NCBI RefSeq assembly: GCF_009811555.1
Contig: NZ_BLIN01000005.1
Span: 1,187,501-1,251,500 of the forward strand
DNA: 64,000 bases
DNA from: Streptomyces caniferus
Lineage (GTDB): Bacteria > Actinomycetota > Actinomycetes > Streptomycetales > Streptomycetaceae
Reading direction: 5' to 3'
Shown here piece after piece: positions 1-8,952 of the stretch (position 1 is its first letter; the number at the start of each line of letters is the position of its first letter). The notes beneath the pieces are model-generated. The model did not search any database and had not been told where the DNA came from. It was given only the letters and a program-made list of their open reading frames with translations. A program made the translations under genes and the position numbers.

Positions 1-2
1 TG

Positions 3-245
3 CTCACCCACCTCGGGATCGACACCGTTCAGCTCAACGGCGAGGGCTTCGAGCTGCTCGTGAACAAGGGTGACACCGTCGCCCGCGGGCAGGAGATCGT
101 GCGCTGGAACCCGGCCGCGGTCGAGGAGGCCGGCAAGTCGCCGGTGTGCCCGGTCGTCGCGCTGGAGGCCACTGCCGATTCGCTCGGCGAGGTGCGCGAG
201 GACGGCGACATCAAGGCGGGCGACCAGCTCTTCTCCTGGCAGTAG
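3..245 (+). CDS. crr: PTS glucose-type IIA component, C-terminal part
   Basis: The 5' end lies outside the window; 80 residues remain. The fragment opens with LTHLGIDTVQL, which matches the active-site stretch of IIA-Glc proteins, where the His of HxGIDT is the residue phosphorylated by HPr. The rest (GEGFELLV, KGDTVARGQEI, SPVCPVV) is the usual C-terminal half of a single-domain cytoplasmic IIA protein. It lies 77 bp before ptsI on the same strand, the crr-ptsI arrangement known in Streptomyces, so it should relay phosphate from enzyme I and HPr to a sugar permease. Whether it is a free IIA protein or the end of a longer fusion cannot be seen here. Confidence 0.9.
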   Translation, partial: LTHLGIDTVQLNGEGFELLVNKGDTVARGQEIVRWNPAAVEEAGKSPVCPVVALEATADSLGEVREDGDIKAGDQLFSWQ

Positions 246-322
246 CCGGGCGCCGTCCCGTACGGCAGGTACGACATCCATCGCGGCGGCTCGGACCGCC
301 GCATCAACCGGAGACGGGTGCA

Positions 323-1993
323 ATGGAGACAACGCTGCGAGGCGTCGGCGTCAGCCACGGTGTGGCGATCGGCGAAGTGCGGCACATGGGCACGGCGGTC
401 CTCGAGCCGCCGGCCAAGCAGATTCCGGCGGACGAGGCGGAGCGCGAACAGGGGCGTGCCCGCCAGGCCGTGGAGGCTGTTGCCGCCGACCTTATAGCGC
501 GGGGGAACCTGGCGGGCGGTGAGGCGCAGGCCGTGCTGGAGGCGCAGGCCCTGATGGCTCAGGACCCCGAGCTGATGGCGGATGTCGAGCGGCGGATCGC
601 CGTCGGCTCCACCGCCGAGCGCGGTGTCTACGACGCGTTCGCCGCCTACCGGGCGCTCCTCGCGGGTGCCGGGGAGTACCTCGCGGGCCGGGTGGCCGAC
701 CTCGATGACGTGCGCAACCGTATCGTCGCGCGGCTGCTGGGCGTGCCGATGCCGGGCGTGCCGGACAGCGACGAGCCGTACGTGCTGATCGCGCGGGATC
801 TGGCGCCGGCCGACACCGCGCTGCTGGACCCGACGCTGGTGCTCGGGTTCGTGACCGAGGAGGGCGGGCCGACCAGCCACAGCGCGATTCTGGCGCGGGC
901 GCTGGGGGTGCCGGCGATCGTGGCGCTCCCGGGTGCGGGTGAGCTTGTCGAGGGCACGGTCATCGCCGTCGACGGCAGCACCGGTGAGGTCTTCGTGGAG
1001 CCGAACGCCGAGAGGCGGGCGACGCTGGAGCAGGCCGCGGCGGAGCGCAGGGCGGCGCTGGCGGCGTCGTCCGGTCCGGGTGCCACCTCCGACGGGCACA
1101 AGGTGCCGCTGCTGGCGAATGTCGGTGGTCCCGGTGATGTGCCCGCGGCGGTCGAGGCCGGGGCGGAGGGTGTCGGGCTCTTCCGTACGGAGTTCCTCTT
1201 CCTGGACGACAGCAAGAACGCGCCGTCCGAGGAGAAGCAGGTCGATGCGTACCGCAAGGTGCTGGAGGCCTTCCCGGAGGGGCGGGTCGTGGTGCGGGTG
1301 CTCGATGCCGGTGCCGACAAGCCGCTGGACTTCCTGACGCCGGCCGACGAGCCGAACCCCGCGCTGGGTGTGCGGGGGCTGCGGACCCTGCTCGACCACC
1401 CCGATGTGCTGCGGACGCAGCTCACGGCGCTGGCCAAGGCTGCCGAGGGGCTGCCGGTCTATCTCGAGGTCATGGCGCCGATGGTGGCGGACCGGGCCGA
1501 TGCCAAGGCGTTCGCGGATGCCTGCCGGGAGGCCGGGCTGCGGGCGAAGTTCGGGGCGATGGTGGAGATTCCGTCCGCGGCTCTTCGGGCGCGGTCGATT
1601 CTGCAGGAGGTCGAGTTCCTTTCGCTGGGGACGAACGATCTGGCGCAGTACACCTTTGCCGCCGACCGTCAGGTGGGTGCCGTCTCGCGGCTGCAGGACC
1701 CCTGGCAGCCGGCGCTGCTGGATCTGGTGGCGGCTTCGGCCGACGCGGCGAAGGCCGAGGGCAAGAGCTGTGGTGTCTGTGGTGAGGCGGCCTCCGACCC
1801 GCTGTTGGCGTGTGTGCTGACGGGGCTCGGGGTCACCAGCCTGTCGATGGGTGCGGCGTCGATTCCGTACGTCCGGACCACGCTGTCCAAGCACACGCTG
1901 GCGCAGTGCGAGCGGGCGGCGGCCGCCGCGCGTGCCGCGGACAGCGCCGAGGATGCGCGGGCCGCCGCGCAGGCGGTGCTCTCCGGGGAGTGA
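323..1993 (+). CDS. ptsI: PTS enzyme I (PEP-protein phosphotransferase)
   Basis: This 556-residue protein has the normal length of cytoplasmic enzyme I, which autophosphorylates from phosphoenolpyruvate and passes phosphate to HPr. The active-site histidine is His186 in GGPTSHSAILAR. The PEP-binding TIM-barrel carries GLFRTEFLF, and the catalytic Cys486 lies in GVCGEAA. The ATG at 323 is preceded by GGAG about 9 bases upstream; the open frame runs further upstream but nothing resembling enzyme I is found there. It follows the IIA gene, suggesting one operon, and a hairpin at 2029-2057 ends it. All key residues are present. Confidence 0.96.
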   Translation: METTLRGVGVSHGVAIGEVRHMGTAVLEPPAKQIPADEAEREQGRARQAVEAVAADLIARGNLAGGEAQAVLEAQALMAQDPELMADVERRIAVGSTAERGVYDAFAAYRALLAGAGEYLAGRVADLDDVRNRIVARLLGVPMPGVPDSDEPYVLIARDLAPADTALLDPTLVLGFVTEEGGPTSHSAILARALGVPAIVALPGAGELVEGTVIAVDGSTGEVFVEPNAERRATLEQAAAERRAALAASSGPGATSDGHKVPLLANVGGPGDVPAAVEAGAEGVGLFRTEFLFLDDSKNAPSEEKQVDAYRKVLEAFPEGRVVVRVLDAGADKPLDFLTPADEPNPALGVRGLRTLLDHPDVLRTQLTALAKAAEGLPVYLEVMAPMVADRADAKAFADACREAGLRAKFGAMVEIPSAALRARSILQEVEFLSLGTNDLAQYTFAADRQVGAVSRLQDPWQPALLDLVAASADAAKAEGKSCGVCGEAASDPLLACVLTGLGVTSLSMGAASIPYVRTTLSKHTLAQCERAAAAARAADSAEDARAAAQAVLSGE

Positions 1994-2028
1994 TCCCGCG
2001 CGGCGCCGTGCGGCGCCGGAGTGTCGAT

Positions 2029-2057
2029 GGCCGTCCCGCCCTTGTGGCGGGGCGGCC
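2029..2057. terminator. Probable bidirectional terminator
   Basis: Two 12-base arms (2029-2040 and 2046-2057, one mismatch) flank a 5-base loop. The hairpin lies between the convergent ends of ptsI and the gene at 2092-3018. There is no U tract, as is usual in Streptomyces. Confidence 0.6.
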
Positions 2058-2091
2058 GTCGTCGTGTGTGCGGACGGTGTGGATCGCGCGG

Positions 2092-3018
2092 TCAGTGGTG
2101 GTGGGGGTCGGGTGGGGCGGTGAGAGGGAGGCCGGGGGCGTAGTCGACGGCGTGCTCGGGTGGGATCGGTTCGCCGGTGTCGGCGTCGGTGCAGTAGGCG
2201 GTGAAGACCTGGGCGGCGCCGAGGGGGCGTAGCCAGGAGTCGCCGAGGGACCAGCCGCGGACCGTGTCGTGGGGTTGGTCGCCGGTGGCGTCGCGGTCGG
2301 CGGGAGCGGCGGTGGTGCGGGAGACGAGGCCGCCGGGGGTGCGCAGGGCGAAGCCGGCGGCAAGGACCGTGCAGAAGACGAGGGTCTCGGATTCGGCGAG
2401 CCGGGGCCGGGCGCCGTCGTGGCTGGTGGCGTGCAGGACCGCGAGGAGGGACGGCTCTCCGGCGGCGACGGAGCAGACGAGGTGGTGGGTGCCGTCGCCG
2501 AGAGCGGTCAGGAGCTCCTGGAGGGCTTGGGTGGCGCGGGCGAAAGCGAGGTGGGCGAGGTCCGCGCCGCACGCGTCGCAGGTGCCGGCGCGGGCCAGGA
2601 CGCCGGAGGCGTGGTCCCAGGTGGCCTGGCGGTCGGCCTCTTCGACGAGTAACGGGATCAGTTGGCTCAGTGGTTCGCCCTGGTAGGTCAGCGTGGCGCC
2701 GGTGCGGGCGACTTCGGCGGTGTAGCGGCTGCGGCTGTCGGGGCGGTCGGGGTCCAGGGCGAGGTCGGCGCAGTACTTCTCGTAGGCGGCCGGGTCGAAG
2801 AGGCTGACGGTCGTGAGGACGCCCTGGGAGGCGAGGCGGCGCAGCAGGGTCTCCACCTGCCGGAGGTAGCTGCGGTGGTCGTCGAACGGGAAGGTGCGGT
2901 AGCGGCGCATGGCCGTGAAGTCCTGTTCGTCGGCCAGGACGGCGGCGCTGCTCGGGATTTCGCGGCGCAGTGCGCGGCGGGCGGTGGTCGGGTCGGTGGG
3001 CCGGGATGTGGATGTCAT
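2092..3018 (-). CDS. Conserved hypothetical protein with a TTA codon
   Basis: The product is 308 residues, soluble and without signal peptide or membrane segment. I do not recognise its family. It holds one CDACGAD pair of cysteines near the middle, too little for a confident zinc finger, and ends in PDPHHH. The ATG at 3018 was chosen because GGGGGAG stands just before it; an upstream in-frame ATG at 3075 has no such site. Codon 123 (2650-2652) is TTA, read in Streptomyces only by the developmentally controlled bldA tRNA. About 70 bases before the start is a promoter-like sequence of the RecA-independent DNA-damage type (3085-3107). Together these hint at a stress- or development-linked role, but the function is unknown. 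Confidence 0.8.
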   Translation of the reverse strand: MTSTSRPTDPTTARRALRREIPSSAAVLADEQDFTAMRRYRTFPFDDHRSYLRQVETLLRRLASQGVLTTVSLFDPAAYEKYCADLALDPDRPDSRSRYTAEVARTGATLTYQGEPLSQLIPLLVEEADRQATWDHASGVLARAGTCDACGADLAHLAFARATQALQELLTALGDGTHHLVCSVAAGEPSLLAVLHATSHDGARPRLAESETLVFCTVLAAGFALRTPGGLVSRTTAAPADRDATGDQPHDTVRGWSLGDSWLRPLGAAQVFTAYCTDADTGEPIPPEHAVDYAPGLPLTAPPDPHHH

Positions 3019-3084
3019 GACTCCCCCTGAGTGCGTTGCGCCGGCTCGGTGTGAGCCGTGGCGGCCGAACATCACTTGTCACAG

Positions 3085-3107
3085 AGAGTAATCGGGGGGT
3101 CTGACAA
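3085..3107 (-). promoter_or_regulatory. PafBC/RecA-NDp-like DNA-damage promoter
   Basis: Read on the minus strand, TTGTCA is followed after exactly 11 bases by TACTCT. This fits the consensus tTGTCRgtg-N8-TAnnnT described for RecA-independent damage-inducible promoters in mycobacteria and Streptomyces. The less conserved gtg is GAC here. A transcript would start near 3078 and leave a leader of about 60 bases with the GGGGGAG ribosome site. Confidence 0.5.
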
Positions 3108-3116
3108 TGCGGCCGG

Positions 3117-3157
3117 GCGCCGGACCGGAGGGCGTGGGTGCCCTGGCGGTCCGGCGC
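3117..3157 (-). terminator. Terminator after acetoacetyl-CoA synthetase gene
   Basis: Perfect 11-base arms at 3117-3127 and 3147-3157 enclose a second small stem (AGGGC/GCCCT). The hairpin starts 10 bases past the TAG stop of the gene at 3167-5197. Confidence 0.6.
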
Positions 3158-3166
3158 GGCCGGGGT

Positions 3167-5197
3167 CTACTGCGCGCCGTCGGTGGCGCGGTCGCGGCCC
3201 ACCCGCTCGTAGAAGCGGAGCAGTTCGAGGTTGTCGACGGAGCCGGGGTTGACGGCCTTGTCGAGGGGGGTGCCCTGGAGGAGGCGTTTGACGGGGACCT
3301 CGATGCGCTTGCCGGTGAGGGTGTGCGGGACGCCGGGGGCCTCGATGATGTCGTCCGGGACGTGCCGCGGGGAGAGCTCGGTGCGGATGGTGCGCTTGAT
3401 GCGGTCGCGCAGGGCGTCGTCGAGGGCGGCGCCGGGGGCGAGATGGACGAAGAGCGGCATCCAGTAGCCGCCGTCGGGCAGCTCCAGGCCGATGACGAGG
3501 GATTCGCGGATCTCGGGGAGCCGTTCGACGGCCTCGTAGATGTCGGCGGAGCCCATCCGGACGCCCTGGCGGTTGAGGGTGGAGTCGGAGCGGCCGTGGA
3601 TGACGACGCTGCCGCGGGAGGTGACGGTGATCCAGTCGCCGTGCCGCCAGACGCCGGGGTACATGTCGAAGTAGCTGTCGTGGTAGCGGCTGCCGTCGGG
3701 GTCGTTCCAGAAGCGGGTGGGCATGGACGGCATGGGGCGGGTGACGACGAGTTCGCCGACCTCGTCGGTGACCGGTTCGCCCTGGGGGTCCCAGGCCTGG
3801 AGGTCGGTGCCGAGGCACGCGGCCTGGAGTTCGCCGATGTGGACGGGGAGGGTGGGGACGGCGCCGGCGAAGCAGCTGCAGACGTCGGTGCCGCCGCTGA
3901 CGGAGGCCACCCAGAGGTCGGCGCCGCTCTCCGCGAAGCAGTCGTGCAGCCAGCGGAAGCCGTCCGGCGGGAGCGGGGAGCCGGTGGTGGCGACGCAGGC
4001 GATGGCGGAGAGGTCGAGGTCGCGGGCGGGGTGGATGCCGGCCTTGCGGCAGGCCATGACGTAGGCGGCGGAAGTGCCGTAGACGGTGGCGCGGGTGGTT
4101 GCGGCGACCCGCCACTGGGCGGAGATGTCGGGGTGGCCGGGGCTGCCGTCGTAGAGCACGATCGTGGAGCCCACCAGGAGGCCGGCGACGAGGAAGTTCC
4201 ACATCATCCAGCCGGTGGAGGTGTACCAGAAGAACCGGTCGTCGGGGCCGAGGTCGCAGTGCAGGCCGGTCTGCTTGAGGTGTTCGAGCAGGATGCCGCC
4301 CTGGGACTGGACGATGGCCTTGGGCAGGCCGGTGGTGCCGGAGGAGTACAGGACCCACAGCGGGTGGTCGAAGGGGACCTGTTCGAAGACCGGTTCGGTG
4401 TCGTGGGAGGTCAGGTCCGACCAGTTCAGGGCGCCTTCGGGGGCGGGGGTATCGAGCAGCGGGATGTGGACGACGGCGCGCAGGGTGGGGAGTTCGGCGC
4501 GGAGCTCGGCGACGGTGTCGCGGCGGTCGTGCTCCTTGCCGCCGTAGCGGTAGCCGTCGACGGTGAACAGGACGACGGGTTCGATCTGCTGGAAGCGGTC
4601 CAGCACGCTGCGGGCGCCGAAGTCGGGGGCGCAGGAGGTCCATACTCCGCCGACCGCGGCGGTGGCGAGGAGTGCGACGACGGCCTGCGGGATGTTGGGG
4701 ACGTAGGCGCTGACCCGGTCGCCGGGGCGGACGCCGAGGCGGCGGAGTTCGGCGGCCAGCGAGCCGACCTGGGCGCGCAGCTCCGCCCAGGTGACCGGGG
4801 TGGGCTCATGGGTCTCGTCGACGTACAGCAGCGCGGGGTCGTCGGCGCGGGCCGGGTCCTCGGCGGCGCGCAGGGCGTGCTCGGCGTAGTTGAGGGTGGC
4901 GCCGGGGAACCAGCGGGCGCCGGGCATCGCGGGGTCGGCGAGGACCGTTTCGTACGGGGTGGCGAAGCGGACGTCGAACCACTCCGCGGTGGCCTGCCAG
5001 AAGGCGGAGAGGTCGTCGACGGACCAGCGGTGCAGGGCGGCGTAGCTCGTGGCGGGGTCGCCGGGGGTGGGCGCGGGCGCGCCGTGGTGCGCGGCGGCCC
5101 AGGTGTGGAAGCGGGTGACCTGTGCGCCGGTGATCCGGTCCGGGCCTGGTTGCCAGAGGGGTTCCGGCTGCGGGGCGGACTGCGGTGCGGTGGTCAT
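3167..5197 (-). CDS. Acetoacetyl-CoA synthetase (acetoacetate-CoA ligase)
   Basis: This 676-residue AMP-forming ligase activates acetoacetate with ATP and CoA in the cytoplasm, feeding ketone bodies into acyl-CoA metabolism. The adenylation signature is LYSSGTTGLPKAIVQSQGG. Downstream come the family-typical FFWYTSTGWMMWNF, SGGTDVCSCF and the C-terminal hinge region HGRSDSTLNRQGVRMG, where the conserved GRSD and later TGKRIEVPVKR (catalytic lysine loop) are seen. Length fits the AacS subgroup (about 650-670) rather than acetyl-CoA synthetase. The ATG at 5197 is preceded by GGGAG; upstream sequence lacks coding character. A hairpin at 3117-3157 terminates it. Confidence 0.95.
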   Translation of the reverse strand: MTTAPQSAPQPEPLWQPGPDRITGAQVTRFHTWAAAHHGAPAPTPGDPATSYAALHRWSVDDLSAFWQATAEWFDVRFATPYETVLADPAMPGARWFPGATLNYAEHALRAAEDPARADDPALLYVDETHEPTPVTWAELRAQVGSLAAELRRLGVRPGDRVSAYVPNIPQAVVALLATAAVGGVWTSCAPDFGARSVLDRFQQIEPVVLFTVDGYRYGGKEHDRRDTVAELRAELPTLRAVVHIPLLDTPAPEGALNWSDLTSHDTEPVFEQVPFDHPLWVLYSSGTTGLPKAIVQSQGGILLEHLKQTGLHCDLGPDDRFFWYTSTGWMMWNFLVAGLLVGSTIVLYDGSPGHPDISAQWRVAATTRATVYGTSAAYVMACRKAGIHPARDLDLSAIACVATTGSPLPPDGFRWLHDCFAESGADLWVASVSGGTDVCSCFAGAVPTLPVHIGELQAACLGTDLQAWDPQGEPVTDEVGELVVTRPMPSMPTRFWNDPDGSRYHDSYFDMYPGVWRHGDWITVTSRGSVVIHGRSDSTLNRQGVRMGSADIYEAVERLPEIRESLVIGLELPDGGYWMPLFVHLAPGAALDDALRDRIKRTIRTELSPRHVPDDIIEAPGVPHTLTGKRIEVPVKRLLQGTPLDKAVNPGSVDNLELLRFYERVGRDRATDGAQ

Positions 5198-5537
5198 GAT
5201 GCGGCTCCCGGGCGGTACGCGTCGTGGGCGTCGGGCGCGCACGGCGGTGGGGTTCCCCCGGCCCAGTCGCTGGGCGTGTGCGCGTGACACGGCTTGCCTG
5301 GACGATGCCATGTGATCGACTTGTGCACCAGGGTGGGCTGCCCACATTCGGGGGGTGGCGGGTGTGGTGCCGGCACGTGGTCCGGGCCGGCTCCGGGGGT
5401 CGTGGGGGGACATACGGCGGGATTCGGCCATCGCGTGACGATCCGCGGGCCCGAGGGTGGCCGAGCGTGACCCCGCGCAGGTGAACGGCAGTTGAACGGT
5501 GCCCGCGCACCCGGCCGTCAATGGCAGGCTGACCGGC
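5198..5537. other. Divergent intergenic region, no gene seen
   Basis: This 340-bp gap separates the divergent ligase and glycosidase genes and must carry both promoters. I see no clear -10/-35 pair. A short direct repeat containing GAACGG occurs near 5482-5498. No RNA gene is visible. Confidence 0.4.
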
Positions 5538-7928
5538 ATGGACGGGCGGGATCTGGTGCGGTCGGTACGGATGATCAGGGCGGTCGGGCCGGCGCAGGGG
5601 CTACGGTCCGTGCGTGCGGCGTGGCGGGCGCGGCGGGCGGATGCGCTGGCGCTGCCAAGACGCGCCGCGGAGCGGGCGCGGGTACCGGGGGCGGCCAGTG
5701 GAGCGGAACCCCAGCCGGGCGGCGGGTTGATCCACTTCGCGCGGTCGTCGCTGCGGGTGCGGGTGGCGTCGGGCGGCGCGGTGTTCTGCGGCTGGGAGGG
5801 CGCCGAGCCGGAGCCGTCGTACGCGCTGGCCGGGGCGTGCCCCGAGGTGGACGCGCGGGCGGTGCTGGAACCCGATACCGAGGGCGGCTGGCGGGTGGTC
5901 TCCGAGCGGGTGCTGGTGGTGGTGTCCCGGCACGGTGCGGTGGAGGTGCGGACGCCCGGCGGGGCGGTGCTGCGGCGGGAGTTGCCGCCGCGCTGGTGGG
6001 ACCGCGTCGCCGAGGAGAGTGCCGACGGGCGGGCCGAGGGCGCCTCGCGGTGGGTGCAGCGCGCGGAGGTCGCGGCCGATGCCCGGTTCTTCGGGCTCGG
6101 CGGCCGGGCGCACGGCCCGCGGCTGCGGGACGGGGTCTACCGGCTGTGGAACACGGATCCGGGCGGTGCCTTCGAGCCGGGGGACGATCCGCTGTCGCTG
6201 ACGATGCCGGTACAGCTGGTGGTGGCGGACGCCGGTACGCATCTGGTCTTCCACGACAATTCCTGGGACGGCCGGGTGACGTTGCGCGAGGGCGCGGAGG
6301 GGGCGGGCTCCGGGCACGACCGGCCGGGGACCTGTGAACTGCGGATGGACGGCGGACCGCTGCGCTACTGGGTGCTGGCCGGCACCCCGGCCCGGGTGCT
6401 GCAGGGCTGGACGGCGCTGACCGGGGCGCCCGCGCTGCCGCCGCAGTGGGCCCTGGGATATCAGCACGCCCGCTGGGGCTTCGGCGGTCAGGCCGAGGTG
6501 CGCCGGGTGGTGGCCGGTTACAAGGAGCGCGGCCTTCCGCTGTCCGCGGTGCATCTGGACATCGACCATTTCGACCGGCACCGGGTCTTCACCGTCGACC
6601 GGCAGCGCTATCCGGATCTGCCCGGTCTGGCACGGGAGTTGCGGGCGGACGGGGTGCGGCTGGTGTCGATCGTGGATCCGGCGGTGAAGGCGGAACCGGG
6701 GGACGTGGTGTATGAGGGCGGGTCTGCGGCGGATGCCTTCGTACGGGACGCACGGGGGCGCGAGGTGCGCGGGGTGGTGTGGCCGGGCGAGTCGGTGTAC
6801 CCGGATTTCACCGATGCGCGGGCGCGCAAGTGGTGGGGTGCGCTGTACGCGGAGCGCCTGGCGCAGGGCTTCGCGGGCGTCTGGCACGACATGAACGAGC
6901 CGGTCTCGTTCGCCGCGTTCGGGGAGCGGACGCTGCCGCGCTCGGCGCGGCACGCCCTGGAGGGCCGGGGCGGCGACCATCGGGAGGCGCACAACATCTA
7001 CGCGCTTGCCATGGCGCGGGCCGGCTTCGAGGGGCTGTGCGAACTGCGGCCGGCCGAGCGGCCGTTCCTCTTCTCCCGTTCGGGCTGGGCCGGGATGCAG
7101 CGCTACGGCGGCAGCTGGTCGGGCGATGTGACGACGGGCTGGGCGGGGTTGCGCGCCTCGCTGTCTCTGGTGCTGGGTCTGGGGCTGTGCGGGGTCCCGT
7201 ACAGCGGTCCCGATATCGGCGGGTTCTCCGGGGTGCCGTCCCCGGAGCTGTATCTGCGGTGGTTCCAACTGGGGGCCTGGCTGCCGCTGTTCCGTACGCA
7301 TTCGGCGCTCGGGGCGGGGCGGCGGGAGCCGTGGGAGTACGGGGTCGAGGTGGTCGAGCACGCCCGTACGGCGCTGCGCGAACGGGAGCGGCTGCTGCCG
7401 TACTTCGGGACGCTGGGCCAGTTGGCGCGGCTGACCGGCGCGCCGTACGTCCGGCCGGTGTGGTGGAGCGCGCCGCGGGACCGGGCGCTGCGGGACTGTG
7501 AGGACGCCTTTCTGCTGGGGGACGCGCTGCTGGTGGCGCCGGCGCTGGCGGCGGGTGTGACCCGGCGGCCGGTGCGGCTGCCGCGCGGCCGGTGGTACGA
7601 CACCGCGACCGGGCGGGCGTACGACGGTCCCGGACAGGTGTGGGTGGAGGCGCCGCTGTCGCGGATTCCGGTGCTGGCACGGGCCGGTGCGGTGATGCCG
7701 GTGACGGGTGCGGACGGTGGGACGGAGCTGGAGGTCTGGGCGCCGGTGGCCGGGCGCGGGGGCGGCGGGCTGGTGGTGCCTGATGCCGGGGACGGCTGGC
7801 AGCGGCCGACGGTGGAGCGCTTCACCTCGCGGCGGGAGGGCGACCGGGTGGTCGTGGAGCGGCGGGACGGGGGCGCGGTGGGCTATCCGGTGCGGGTGCG
7901 GGGGCTCAACGACGGGGCGGAGGCGTAG
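5538..7928 (+). CDS. Glycoside hydrolase family 31 (alpha-glucosidase/alpha-xylosidase type)
   Basis: The 796-residue protein is a GH31 retaining glycosidase. An N-terminal galactose-mutarotase-like beta domain (about residues 60-270) carries FFGLGGRAHGPRLRDGVYRLWNTD. The catalytic TIM barrel follows, with the nucleophile Asp451 in WHDMNEPVSF and the acid/base Asp530 in YGGSWSGDV. PYSGPDIGGF and WLPLFRTHSA are also family blocks, and C-terminal beta domains close the protein. There is no signal peptide, so it is probably cytoplasmic and acts on imported alpha-glucosides or xylosides; the exact substrate cannot be read. The ATG at 5538 has only a weak ribosome site; a GTG at 5499 would add 13 residues. 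Confidence 0.92.
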   Translation: MDGRDLVRSVRMIRAVGPAQGLRSVRAAWRARRADALALPRRAAERARVPGAASGAEPQPGGGLIHFARSSLRVRVASGGAVFCGWEGAEPEPSYALAGACPEVDARAVLEPDTEGGWRVVSERVLVVVSRHGAVEVRTPGGAVLRRELPPRWWDRVAEESADGRAEGASRWVQRAEVAADARFFGLGGRAHGPRLRDGVYRLWNTDPGGAFEPGDDPLSLTMPVQLVVADAGTHLVFHDNSWDGRVTLREGAEGAGSGHDRPGTCELRMDGGPLRYWVLAGTPARVLQGWTALTGAPALPPQWALGYQHARWGFGGQAEVRRVVAGYKERGLPLSAVHLDIDHFDRHRVFTVDRQRYPDLPGLARELRADGVRLVSIVDPAVKAEPGDVVYEGGSAADAFVRDARGREVRGVVWPGESVYPDFTDARARKWWGALYAERLAQGFAGVWHDMNEPVSFAAFGERTLPRSARHALEGRGGDHREAHNIYALAMARAGFEGLCELRPAERPFLFSRSGWAGMQRYGGSWSGDVTTGWAGLRASLSLVLGLGLCGVPYSGPDIGGFSGVPSPELYLRWFQLGAWLPLFRTHSALGAGRREPWEYGVEVVEHARTALRERERLLPYFGTLGQLARLTGAPYVRPVWWSAPRDRALRDCEDAFLLGDALLVAPALAAGVTRRPVRLPRGRWYDTATGRAYDGPGQVWVEAPLSRIPVLARAGAVMPVTGADGGTELEVWAPVAGRGGGGLVVPDAGDGWQRPTVERFTSRREGDRVVVERRDGGAVGYPVRVRGLNDGAEA

Positions 7929-8106
7929 GCGGGCGGGGCAGGGAGGAACGGAGGAGGAGCGGGCAGCGGCGTGGCGGGGTGGGGCAGGAGGGGCCGTAGC
8001 GGGGCGGGGGACCCGGTGGACCGGTTGCGCGGACGGCGCGTTGCACGGTGGGCGGGTTGCGCGGTGGGGCTTCCCCTCCGACTGCCGTGCTGGTAAACGG
8101 GGTGCC

Positions 8107-8952
8107 ATGCCCAGACTTGCTGCCGCGCTGCGCGGCCTCGCCGCCGCTGCCGCCGCGCTGATCGCCGTCGCCGCCGTCCCTTCGGATGCGGCAGCGGGCA
8201 CCGCCCCGCACCGCCCGTCACCGTCGTCGCATCCGTCCCACGACCCCAAGGCGCCCAGGGAGTTCGTCGCGCTGCGGGACGTGGACCCCACGATCATCCA
8301 GGAGATGCGCTACGCCACCCCGCACGACTTCATGGGGGTGCCGGTGACCGGCTACCGGGCGCCGATGTGCCTGCTCACCCGGGACGCGGCACGGGCGTTG
8401 CACCGGGCGCAGCGCTCGTTCCTGCGCCGCGGGTACTCCCTCAAGGTCTACGACTGCTACCGGCCGCAGCGCGCGGTGGACCACTTCGTGCGCTGGGCCG
8501 AGGACTTGGGCGACCAGCGGATGAAGGCCGAGTTCTATCCGCGGGTCGACAAGTCGACGCTGTTCCGGGACGGCTATATCGCGGAGAAGTCCGGGCACAG
8601 CCGGGGCAGCACCCTCGATCTGACGCTGGTGCGGCTGCCGGCCCTGCCCACCCGGCCGTACGTCCCCGGGGAGCCACTGTCGTCGTGCTACGGCCCGAAG
8701 GCGGCCCGTTTCCCGGACAACGGGCTGGACATGGGAACCGGCTTCGACTGTTTCGACACCCTGGCGCACACCCTCGACCCGCGGATCAAGGGCACGCAGC
8801 GGGCGCACCGGCTGCTGCTGAAGGACGGCATGGAGCGCGCCGGATTCGTCAATTACCCCTACGAGTGGTGGCACTACACCTTCACGCCGGAGACGTTTCC
8901 GGACACCTACTTCGACTTCCCGGTTGCCCGGCGGTCGCTCGTCCGGCACTGA
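8107..8952 (+). CDS. Secreted VanX-like D-Ala-D-Ala dipeptidase (M15D)
   Basis: This 281-residue zinc peptidase starts with a Sec signal (MPRLAAALRG, then an Ala-rich core ending near residue 30), so the enzyme is exported. The M15D motifs are complete: Arg119 in YDCYRPQRAV, zinc ligands His164 and Asp171 in SGHSRGSTLDL, catalytic Glu253 and zinc ligand His256 in YEWWHYTF. Exported members trim D-Ala-D-Ala dipeptides during wall turnover. No VanH/VanA ligase genes are nearby, so this is not by itself a vancomycin-resistance gene. It stands alone after the GH31 gene, and its last 71 bases overlap the convergent PurA-like gene. Confidence 0.93.
   Translation: MPRLAAALRGLAAAAAALIAVAAVPSDAAAGTAPHRPSPSSHPSHDPKAPREFVALRDVDPTIIQEMRYATPHDFMGVPVTGYRAPMCLLTRDAARALHRAQRSFLRRGYSLKVYDCYRPQRAVDHFVRWAEDLGDQRMKAEFYPRVDKSTLFRDGYIAEKSGHSRGSTLDLTLVRLPALPTRPYVPGEPLSSCYGPKAARFPDNGLDMGTGFDCFDTLAHTLDPRIKGTQRAHRLLLKDGMERAGFVNYPYEWWHYTFTPETFPDTYFDFPVARRSLVRH

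Noticed and set aside
5601..8297. 898-codon minus-strand frame across the GH31 and dipeptidase genes
   Set aside because: It crosses two genes with clear catalytic motifs, is Arg/Pro/His-rich and has no family signal.
8107..8952. Vancomycin resistance gene vanX
   Set aside because: No vanH or vanA homologues are near, and the protein has an export signal, fitting wall turnover rather than cytoplasmic resistance.
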